Source: Telmatobacter sp. DSM 110680 (GTDB lineage: Bacteria; Acidobacteriota; Terriglobia; Terriglobales; Acidobacteriaceae). From it: a stretch of 64,000 nucleotides of DNA. The notes below the pieces were generated by a model. The model ran no database searches. It saw nothing but the letters and a program-made list of their open reading frames with translations, and was not told the DNA's origin. Of this stretch, positions 54,229 through 61,990 are shown in pieces. The DNA is taken from the NCBI RefSeq assembly GCF_039994875.1, contig NZ_CP121196.1:2294001-2358000 (forward strand). Direction: 5' to 3'. Position numbers and translations under genes: made by a program. Numbering within the stretch: the first letter of the stretch is position 1; the number at the start of each line of letters is the position of its first letter.

Positions 54229-55790
54229 GCGCCGATTCCAAGCGTGAATTTGAACCGCGCGCCCGTGGGCCGTTTGTTCTCCACCCATATGCGTCCATCG
54301 TGCGCTTCAACAATACTGCGGCAAATTGCAAGACCCATGCCCGTCCCCTGTTCCTTTGTGCTGAAGAACGGCTCGAAGATTCTTGTTGCTGTCTCCGGTG
54401 CGATTCCAGGGCCATTGTCTTCGATGGTGATGACAACCTCGCCGGTGCCGTGCTTTTCCGAGTGAATCGTCAACTCTCGCGATCCAACGACTGCGCCCAT
54501 GGCGTCCATCGCGTTGTTTGCGAGGTTCAGCAGAACCTGCTGAATTTGAACGGGGTCTGCTTCGATCCTTGGCAGATCAGGATCCAATAGCATGCGGACG
54601 GCCACCCCGCGGCGGATGGATTCATCGCGAAGAAGACGCGCAATTTCCTGAACAAGATGATTCACGTTTATGTGGAGTTTCTCAGTTCCTTCCTTCCGAA
54701 AGAGTGCCCGAACCCGCTTGACTACGGCACTGGCCCGCGTGCTTTCCTGCACGATCTTTTCCGCAGTAGCAGAGGCTTTTTCGAAGTTGGCTGGATTGCT
54801 GCCAAGCCACTCCCTGCAAGCATAGGCGTGAGTCACCACGGCGGTTAGAGGTTGATTGAGTTCGTGGGCGATGGAGGCCGCCATCTCAGCCATGCTCAGC
54901 GTCCGCGAAAGCCTGGATAGGTCCTCCTGCGCGATGACAAGGCTCTGCTGTGCTTTATGTTGTTCCTCGATGTCAATATGAATGCCATACCAGCGAGCGA
55001 TCGTTCCATCCTCTGACCGTTGCGGAATGCTTCGAACCAGGAACCAGCGATAGCTGTCGTCTGCGCCTCGTACACGGACCTTTACTTCGAACCTTCCCCC
55101 GGCAACCAGCGCTGATTCCCACCCCTGGCGGAAGAGCGCCTCATCTTCCGGGTGCAGGACACCGAAGAAGGATTCCCCTTCGAGTGATGCCCTTCGCTCT
55201 CCAACATAGTTACGCAGATGCTGATTGCAGTATTCGATACAACCAGCGGCGTCAGACCGCCAGATTTGCTGCGGAATCGCTTCGGTCAAGATGCGAAGCT
55301 GGCGTTCGCTCTCCCGGATCTCGAGGTTGGAGCGCTGAAGCTCGGCAGTTCTCTCTCTGACCTTGGCCTCAAGCTCGTCACGCGCCACGCGCACGGCGTT
55401 CTCTGCCCGTTTACGAGCGGAGCTTACAATCGAGATCGCAAACGCGCATAGGATGAAGGCCGCGAGGAAGCTCTGGGATTCTTTGGCGACGGTGATTGAA
55501 AACAGTGGCGGAATAAAAAAATAGGTGATGACAAGCGAGGATTGAACGACGGCAACAAAGCCCGCCACTACGCCGCCAAACCATGCGCTGCCCATCACAG
55601 CGCCAAAAAACAGAAAGACAAATGGGTAGGCGATTACATGCTGAAGCGGGAAAGTCCACAACAGAGCTACGAGCACAAAACTAGTTGCGATGGAGATTGG
55701 TTTGATTCCATACTCCATTGCTCCTTGCGAAAATTGCTCGAAGCTTCTCGCTGTCATCCCTCCATCATAGTTTCTGTTCGGCTTGAACAT
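54225..55790 (-). CDS. DUF4118-PAS sensor histidine kinase, 521 aa
   Basis: Residues ~30-125 have four TMs in the DUF4118 manner (FGAVMGSAWFGGVVAGFVAVVQSSLVITYFFIPP). A coiled linker leads to a PAS fold at ~160-280 (IWRSDAAGCIEYCNQHLRNYVG, RWFLVRSIPQR), then HisKA with phospho-acceptor His309 (AHELNQPLTAVVTHAY) and an HATPase with NLANNAMDAMG and IEDNGPGI. It is FixL-like in design but no haem-binding feature is obvious in the PAS. The start is uncertain: ATGs at 55790, 55757 and 55718 are in frame. Confidence 0.9.
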   Translation of the reverse strand: MFKPNRNYDGGMTARSFEQFSQGAMEYGIKPISIATSFVLVALLWTFPLQHVIAYPFVFLFFGAVMGSAWFGGVVAGFVAVVQSSLVITYFFIPPLFSITVAKESQSFLAAFILCAFAISIVSSARKRAENAVRVARDELEAKVRERTAELQRSNLEIRESERQLRILTEAIPQQIWRSDAAGCIEYCNQHLRNYVGERRASLEGESFFGVLHPEDEALFRQGWESALVAGGRFEVKVRVRGADDSYRWFLVRSIPQRSEDGTIARWYGIHIDIEEQHKAQQSLVIAQEDLSRLSRTLSMAEMAASIAHELNQPLTAVVTHAYACREWLGSNPANFEKASATAEKIVQESTRASAVVKRVRALFRKEGTEKLHINVNHLVQEIARLLRDESIRRGVAVRMLLDPDLPRIEADPVQIQQVLLNLANNAMDAMGAVVGSRELTIHSEKHGTGEVVITIEDNGPGIAPETATRIFEPFFSTKEQGTGMGLAICRSIVEAHDGRIWVENKRPTGARFKFTLGIGA

Positions 55791-55966
55791 TCAGATATGT
55801 AAGATTTCATGCAATAGTGTCAGGGCGCGTTGAACGCGATGTCTAAAGAGAGATGGAGTAAAACCTCCTGTGGTAACCTGAGGTCTGCAAGTTGGAGACG
55901 GTAATTTTCAACTGCTGGCCAACTTGCGCACTGCCCACGTCGTGAGTAGTCGAACTTCGAGTTTCC

Positions 55967-57043
55967 GTGAACCCTCGATTCCCCAAAAATGAAATCCACG
56001 CCGATTCAGCTGAGATGTTGAAGGCTGGATTGCGTCCATTCAAGCCGCGCAGAGGATTGACGAACGGGCACCTCCAGACGATCGTCGGAAACTACCTGCC
56101 GCGACCTGCTTTTCTATGCGATTCGGTGAAAGAGACGGTTGAAGTTGATCCCGTGGACGGCAGCCGTGTGGTGTGTTTTTGCGATTGGCAACCGGAGCCC
56201 GGGCGCGCAAGTCTTCTTACGGTAATTCTGGTTCACGGGCTAGAGGGCTCGTCGGAATCGCGCTATATCAAGGGCATTGCGGCACGAGCATGGGCGGCAG
56301 GGTGCAATGTCGTTCGCATGAATATGCGCAATTGCGGGGACACTGATGAGTTGACGCCGACTCTCTACCACTCGGGCCTGTCGTCAGACGTGGGCACCGT
56401 CGTCCGACACTATGCAGCGCGTTTTGGGCTTGAGCGTGTTGCACTTGTCGGCTATTCGATGGGAGGGAATCTTGTGCTCAAGCTGGCCGGGGAGTGGGGA
56501 GGCGCCGCTGCGCCCTTGTGTGCTGTTGCAACAGTATGCCCGGCCATCGATCTCTCCGCTGGTTCTGATGCTTTACATGAACCTGCAAATCGACTCTACG
56601 AATGGCATTTTCTGCGCCGGCTGATGCAGAGATACCATCGCAAGGCTGCGCTTTATCCGCACATTTATGGGAATGCCAAAGTCGGTCCGATTCGCTCCTT
56701 GCGTCAGTTCGACAACGAGATTGTGGCGCGTTATTGCGGGTTTCGCGATGCAGACGATTACTACTATCGCGCTGCGAGCGCACGCGTCGTCGACAAGATT
56801 GCTGTTCCCACGCTGATCATTCGTGCGGAGGATGATCCATTTGTCCGCTTCACTCCTGAGACCCGGTCTCGTCTGATCGCGAATCCGAACATTCTGCTGG
56901 TCGAGACGCAGCATGGGGGGCATTGTGCGTATCTCTCTCGTGATCGCGGTGACGATATTCACTGGGCTGAGGCAAATGTCGTTCGCTATCTCATGAAGTT
57001 TTCAAGTGCAGCAAAGATAACCGGCGGGTCGGATGGAAGCTGA
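55967..57043 (+). CDS. YheT-like alpha/beta hydrolase, 358 aa
   Basis: The core RGLTNGHLQTIVGNYLPRP is typical of YheT/EMB8 hydrolases. The catalytic set is Ser in VGYSMGGNL, Asp in RAEDDPF and His in HGGHCAYL; the oxyanion-side motif is HGLEGSSESRY. Starts at a GTG (55967); an ATG at 56015 is an alternative. The following gene overlaps its end by 11 bases. Substrate unknown; family members act as esterases on esters or acylglycerols. Confidence 0.87.
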   Translation: MNPRFPKNEIHADSAEMLKAGLRPFKPRRGLTNGHLQTIVGNYLPRPAFLCDSVKETVEVDPVDGSRVVCFCDWQPEPGRASLLTVILVHGLEGSSESRYIKGIAARAWAAGCNVVRMNMRNCGDTDELTPTLYHSGLSSDVGTVVRHYAARFGLERVALVGYSMGGNLVLKLAGEWGGAAAPLCAVATVCPAIDLSAGSDALHEPANRLYEWHFLRRLMQRYHRKAALYPHIYGNAKVGPIRSLRQFDNEIVARYCGFRDADDYYYRAASARVVDKIAVPTLIIRAEDDPFVRFTPETRSRLIANPNILLVETQHGGHCAYLSRDRGDDIHWAEANVVRYLMKFSSAAKITGGSDGS

Positions 57044-57614
57044 TTGGGAATTCGAGATTGGCAACGATGCCCCCATCATTGAGGCGCATTGGGCTGGCTT
57101 TGTGGACCTGCGAGTTGAACCCGCCCGTGCGAGCCAGCTTGCAGAGACGCAGCAACTTCCGGGTCTCGCGGAGGCACTGGAGCGCTTGAATGCGATCAAC
57201 TCTCCTGTATGGACGTGTAAGACGGACGTCTTCGTACCTGGTCACATTGATCCAGATGAGTTGGATGCAGCAGGCGAAGAGTCGTCACACTCCATCGCCT
57301 GCTACGTTGACCTGCTGATGCGCAGCGACCAACAATGGAACCTTCCATTCAAAGCTGAGCGATCATGCAAGGTGTTGTGCGCCCAGCTCCGAAATATACC
57401 GTTGCGATGCTGCAGGATCGATCTCATTGTGCGTCAAGCCCATATAGAGTCCGATTTAAACGACCTCGGCGCGACTGCCTATTTGTCGGCTTGCGGGTCG
57501 ACGGAAAGCGGAGCGCGGCTCCAACTCACTGAATGCCTTTCACAGTTTGCGAAATTGCTTGTGCCCGAGCCCAAGCGCGACTCGCGCACTAACGGAGTTG
57601 CTGTTTTCGGATGA
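57033..57614 (+). CDS. Protein of unknown function, 193 aa
   Basis: Starts ADWEFEIGNDAPIIEAHWAGFVDL, and the ATG lies 11 bases before the end of the YheT-like gene, so the two are coupled. The protein is soluble with no signal peptide. The phrase AHWAGFVDLRVEP and VWTCKTDVF are its most distinctive parts. I have a vague memory of similar acidobacterial proteins but no named family. tRNA-Arg begins 30 bases after its stop. Confidence 0.65.
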   Translation: MEADWEFEIGNDAPIIEAHWAGFVDLRVEPARASQLAETQQLPGLAEALERLNAINSPVWTCKTDVFVPGHIDPDELDAAGEESSHSIACYVDLLMRSDQQWNLPFKAERSCKVLCAQLRNIPLRCCRIDLIVRQAHIESDLNDLGATAYLSACGSTESGARLQLTECLSQFAKLLVPEPKRDSRTNGVAVFG

Positions 57615-57643
57615 GTTGAAGTCAAGCTACAATAAAGAAAAAC

Positions 57644-57720
57644 GGGCGAGTAGCTCAATCGGATAGAGCACCGGCCTTCTAAGCCGGGGGTTGTGGGTTC
57701 GATTCCCGCCTCGCCTACCA
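57644..57720 (+). tRNA. tRNA-Arg (anticodon TCT)
   Basis: Acceptor GGGCGAG/CTCGCCT with a G-T first pair, D arm GCTCAATCGGATAGAGC, anticodon stem CCGGC..GCCGG with loop CTTCTAA (anticodon TCT), T arm GTGGGTTCGATTCCCGC, and encoded ACCA. The 5' pair is weaker than in the other two tRNAs here. Confidence 0.97.
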
Positions 57721-57825
57721 CAACTAGCAGTAACTATATTATGTATCTTCGACTTATCAACCTTCCCAACTAGTCGACATAGTCGAGCCAGAGTGGTTTC
57801 CCAATATTGTTGTCTCCGGACTGCC

Positions 57826-58056
57826 ACGGATGAGAGGCAGCTAAGTCGGTTTCGCTTCGGCGCGTTCGAAATTGACCCCAAGGGCGACGAATTGTTCGCG
57901 ACGCCAACCAACGTCGATCTGAAAGGCCACGCGACCGTTCTCGAGTCCGAAGATGGAATTGAAGCGAGCTGGAAGGTACCGTCTCCAGATGAACGCCACA
58001 TAGCCTTTTCCAAAACTACGTTCACTGAGAATGCCTGGCTGCTCGAAAATTTCTAA
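57826..58056 (+). pseudogene. Relic of a winged-helix/beta-propeller regulator
   Basis: The plus-strand frame reads FRFGAFEIDPKGDELF, which is the start of the OmpR/CadC-like winged-helix domain of large acidobacterial regulators, then passes directly to IEASWKVPSPDERHIAF and ENAWLLENF, which is the conserved C-terminal end of the WD40/TolB-like propeller in the same family. Intact members are several hundred residues long, so nearly all of the middle has been deleted. The expected start codon position reads ACG. The relic lies 105 bases after tRNA-Arg. Relation to this family is from memory. Confidence 0.6.
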
Positions 58057-58146
58057 CTGCTTTGAGGCCTGTGAACTCGAGCATGTCTGCCGGGACGTTC
58101 CTGTATACTACGCGCCAAACGATGCATTCCCCGAGGTCATTGCGAA

Positions 58147-61100
58147 ATGAATCTTAACTTGCGGGCAGCCTGCGCCCCGCTGTTTTTTTCGTGCGTGCTT
58201 TCATCAGTTCAGACCGCTCCTGCACAAGTTAATCCAAATCTCTACGCTGGCCTCCAATGGCGGAGCGTGGGGCCTTTCCATGGTGGACGTATCTCCTCCG
58301 TCAGCGGTGTTGTCGGCGATTCTGGCACGTTCTACATGGGCACTCCGCTCGGCGGAATCTGGAAGACCACCAGTGCAGGCGTGACCTGGTTTCCGATCTT
58401 CGATCAGGAAACGAGTATCGATAGCATCGGCGCGATCCAGGTCGCCCCCTCTGCTCCAAGCATTATTTATGCTGGTGCCGGTGACCCCATTGGCGGCAGC
58501 CTTGGAAATGGTATGTGGAAGTCAACCGATGCTGGCAGCACCTGGCAGCACATCGGCCTCGAAGACACTGTAAAAATCGACAGCATCCTCGTCGACCCAT
58601 CCGATCCGAGCCTCGTCATCGTGTCCGCACTTGGCGATGATCACCATAAAGGCGGTGGCGTATGGCGCTCCACCGATGGCGGCCAAAACTGGATCAACGT
58701 TCTCAAGCCCGCCGACTACGATGGCACGCGCGACCTCCAGTTCGCCTACGACGATCCGAGCGTGATGCTGGCTGCCACACAAGGCACCGGTGGCGGTTTC
58801 GGTCCACCCAGCGGTCAGACCAAGCGCAAGCCCGCGACCGTCTATAAATCGATCGACGAAGGCAAAACCTGGACCCAGATCAAGATTCCGCCTTTTCCAG
58901 GCCGCGTTGCTGTTGCAGTTGCGATGCACACCGGTGGCAAGCGCATCTACATCGTCGGCAACAACATTGAAAACGGGTCGGGCCTTTATCGTTCCGACGA
59001 CGGCGGCGAAAACTGGCAGCACATGGCCGGGAAGGACATTCGTATCAGCAACGGCCAGGGAGCCTACAGCAGCGGCGTCTTCGTCGACTCGCAAAATCCG
59101 GACGTCGTCTACACAATGAGCACCGCCATGTATCGCTCCACCGATGGAGGTGCCACCTTTGAACCTTTCAAGGGCGCGCCCGGCGGCGAGGATTATCACA
59201 AGTTGTGGATTGATCCCACCAACGGCAGTCGCATGCTGGTCGGCTCAGACCAGGGAGCAAGCGTCACGCTCGACAACGGCAAAACCTGGAGTTTGTGGTA
59301 CACGCAGGCCATCTCGCAGGTCTACCACATTGCCACGGACAACCAGTATCCCTACCACATCATGGCCGCGCAGCAGGACACTGGCGCAGTCGAGATATTG
59401 AGCCGCGGCAACTTCGGCCAAATCAACTTCAATGACTGGAGCCCGGTGCCCTCCTCGGAGTTTGGAGTCATCACACCCGACCCCGAAAACCCCAACATCA
59501 TCTATGGTGTCGGCTATGGTCCGGGGGGCGGTGGCAGCGGCCTAGTCAAAATCAACATGTCCACTATGCAATGGGAGAACGTCGCTCCCAATTTTGGAGC
59601 TGAGTCCAGCAAGTACATCGCCTTCCGCGATTTTCAGAAGAAGTTCGATCTGGCGTTCGAACCTGGCGCATTGTACGTTGCATACCAATGCCTCATGGTC
59701 ACGCGCGATGGCGCCCACTCGTTTAACGCGGTGAGCCCAGATTTAACGACAGCCAAAGGCGCGCCTGCAGCGGACTGCAGCAAGCCGCACCCGCCATTGC
59801 CGACACCGGAGCCTGGCAAGACGCCTCCTCCTCCGCCGGCTTCGATCGCTGACTTCTCCATCTCCACGGTCAAGCCCGGGATCATGTGGTCCGTCAGCAC
59901 GAATGACCAGATCAACATCACAACCAACCACGGCAAACTCTGGAACAACGTTTCGAACATCACGGACATGCCACCCAATACCAACCTGCTAACCATTGAG
60001 GCCGGCGATGATGCAAATACCGCGTACGTTGCAGGCCGTATCGGCGGCGTCCGTGGCCAGACCGTCCCACCCGAAGAAGACGCGGATGTTCCGCTCATCT
60101 GGCGTACAACCGACGGCGGAAAGACGTGGGCCAGCATCGTCAGTGGACTTCCCAAAGACGAGCGCACCGGAAGTTGGGTGAACAGCCTGCGTGTTGATCC
60201 GCAGCAAGCCGGCCTTCTATTCGCCGGTACCGAAACCACCGTTTATGTCAGCTTCGATGACGGTGATCACTGGCAGTCGTTGCGCCAGAACCTTCCCAGC
60301 ACTTCCATCCGCGATCTCGATGTGCACACGGATCACCACCAGAACGACCTCATCATCGGAACATACGGTCGTGGCTTCTGGGCTCTCGACGACATCGACC
60401 CGCTGCGCGAGATTGCCGCCAAGGCTCAGGCTGTTACCTCTGCACCTGTATATTTCTTCCCGCCCGAGGACGCCATTCGTGCGCGGATGAACAGCAACTG
60501 GGACCAGCCCTTTTCGATCGAAGTCCCCCACGCACACAACGTGCAATATGGCGCGATTCTTGACTACTACCTTGACCATCAGCCCAAAGGCCCGCTTCAA
60601 CTGCAGATCTTCGACGCCGATGGCAAACTCGTGCGTACGATGTCGAGCACGTTGCCGCCGCCGATTGAAGGCGCAATGTTTCCACACTACTGGCTAGCAA
60701 CCCCCGAGTCGCGCGCACTCGGTACGCATCTCGGCCTTAATCGCGTCAACTGGAACTTGTACTATGACGACCCGCCTGCCTTGCGCCACGACCTCGAAGA
60801 TGAAATGAACATGGTGCCGGGCTCCACCACCCCCGGTCCTCATGGGCCGCAGGTGATTCCGGGCGTTTATACCTTGAAGCTCACCGTGGACGGTCAGGTC
60901 TATACGCGGACTATCACCGTGGTCAACGATCCTCGAGCCGGCCAGAGTCCCGAACTCATGGCTGCGTTACGCGCTCAGAACAAGCTCACGCTTCTCTACG
61001 TTCAGGGCATGGAGCAGAGCTTCGCAGGGAACCAGGAAGTGAAGGCCGTCAAAGACCAGCTGGCAGGCCTGACTCAAAGCAATCTCCCGGCCGATGTCGC

Positions 61101-61509
61101 TTCACAAGCAAAAACACTGGACGCGAGTCTGACAAAGATTGGCGGCATCGTCCCCACAGGAATCGGGGGCGGAGGTCCTGCGCGCCCGTCCACTCCCGAT
61201 CCCAAGGCGTTGAAATCCTTCGCGGACCTGAACAATGCGTACAACACGATGGTTAGCATGATGCAGGTTGGTCTGGACATGGCACCCACCCCAACTCAGA
61301 TCGCCACCTGGGAGAGTGACTGCAACGACCTGAACCACACCGTAGATGCGTGGAGGAACCTGCAACAACAAGCCAGCAGCTTCAATGCCCTTTTGGCTAG
61401 GAACCAGCTGCACGAACTGACATTGACACCTACCAAGCTTACCGTCGGGGCGTGCAGCTTTGTTTCGGAAGGAAGCAAGAAATCAGGTAAGCAGAAGACT
61501 CAACGTTAG
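58147..61509 (+). CDS. Secreted VPS10/BNR beta-propeller protein, 1120 aa
   Basis: Signal peptide ends around APAQVN. Two or more propellers are built of BNR/Asp-box repeats, such as STDAGSTW, STDGGQNW, SDDGGENW, TTDGGKTW and FDDGDHW, and the first region starts LYAGLQWRSVGPFHGGRISSV, the opening seen in sortilin/VPS10-like and GH74-like proteins. A Pro-rich insert (PTPEPGKTPPPPPAS) sits near residue 560. The C-terminal ~250 residues are helical. GH74 catalysis requires two Asp residues that I could not locate with confidence, so hydrolase activity is unproven. Confidence 0.85.
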   Translation: MNLNLRAACAPLFFSCVLSSVQTAPAQVNPNLYAGLQWRSVGPFHGGRISSVSGVVGDSGTFYMGTPLGGIWKTTSAGVTWFPIFDQETSIDSIGAIQVAPSAPSIIYAGAGDPIGGSLGNGMWKSTDAGSTWQHIGLEDTVKIDSILVDPSDPSLVIVSALGDDHHKGGGVWRSTDGGQNWINVLKPADYDGTRDLQFAYDDPSVMLAATQGTGGGFGPPSGQTKRKPATVYKSIDEGKTWTQIKIPPFPGRVAVAVAMHTGGKRIYIVGNNIENGSGLYRSDDGGENWQHMAGKDIRISNGQGAYSSGVFVDSQNPDVVYTMSTAMYRSTDGGATFEPFKGAPGGEDYHKLWIDPTNGSRMLVGSDQGASVTLDNGKTWSLWYTQAISQVYHIATDNQYPYHIMAAQQDTGAVEILSRGNFGQINFNDWSPVPSSEFGVITPDPENPNIIYGVGYGPGGGGSGLVKINMSTMQWENVAPNFGAESSKYIAFRDFQKKFDLAFEPGALYVAYQCLMVTRDGAHSFNAVSPDLTTAKGAPAADCSKPHPPLPTPEPGKTPPPPPASIADFSISTVKPGIMWSVSTNDQINITTNHGKLWNNVSNITDMPPNTNLLTIEAGDDANTAYVAGRIGGVRGQTVPPEEDADVPLIWRTTDGGKTWASIVSGLPKDERTGSWVNSLRVDPQQAGLLFAGTETTVYVSFDDGDHWQSLRQNLPSTSIRDLDVHTDHHQNDLIIGTYGRGFWALDDIDPLREIAAKAQAVTSAPVYFFPPEDAIRARMNSNWDQPFSIEVPHAHNVQYGAILDYYLDHQPKGPLQLQIFDADGKLVRTMSSTLPPPIEGAMFPHYWLATPESRALGTHLGLNRVNWNLYYDDPPALRHDLEDEMNMVPGSTTPGPHGPQVIPGVYTLKLTVDGQVYTRTITVVNDPRAGQSPELMAALRAQNKLTLLYVQGMEQSFAGNQEVKAVKDQLAGLTQSNLPADVASQAKTLDASLTKIGGIVPTGIGGGGPARPSTPDPKALKSFADLNNAYNTMVSMMQVGLDMAPTPTQIATWESDCNDLNHTVDAWRNLQQQASSFNALLARNQLHELTLTPTKLTVGACSFVSEGSKKSGKQKTQR

Positions 61510-61990
61510 CAGCCGACGAGTGGGAGCCGATCTCAGCCTGCGATTCTCACTCATTTCCGCTGCACCGACGACCAAAATAGGGCGAGATCTACCGGTGACC
61601 AGCATTACTGTGGGCAGCACAATTATTGGTTCTCCTGGAATTTCAGATTCTCTTTTTAAGCAGCAACCAGCCCGTCGATGCTGCCACCAGTGATGGCCTG
61701 CCTGCGGGCAAGCTCACTCTGAAAGCACCTCCCAATCGGACCAGATCTTGCGTTCGATTGAAACGATTTGATCAATAACTTCACTAAACATTAGACGGCA
61801 GGAAACTGCAGCCTCCCGTTCGCATGGTGATGAACCAAGCAAGCCCATTCGAAGGGCGTGGGGGTGACGATGAAGGCCAGATCTGGTTGGGAATTCGCAT
61901 TTCGAACTTGCGTCCGATCAGGTGCGTTGGTGTTGCTGCTTATTCTGCTCTGGCTGTAATTGCCTCGCATGAACGCCTGTCCAAGGCCGC
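61510..61990. other. Non-coding gap with weak hairpin
   Basis: About 480 bases with no gene I can support. A weak stem (GAGTGGGA / TCTCACTC, 61518-61552) could terminate the propeller gene. A short plus-strand reading from 61824 to 61996 contains DDEGQIWLGIR, slightly reminiscent of a two-component regulator propeller blade, but it is too short to call. Confidence 0.35.

Noticed and set aside
57691..57825. Extension of the regulator relic back into the tRNA-Arg 3' end
   Set aside because: The extra codons overlap the tRNA and have no similarity to the regulator start, so the relic is taken to begin at 57826.
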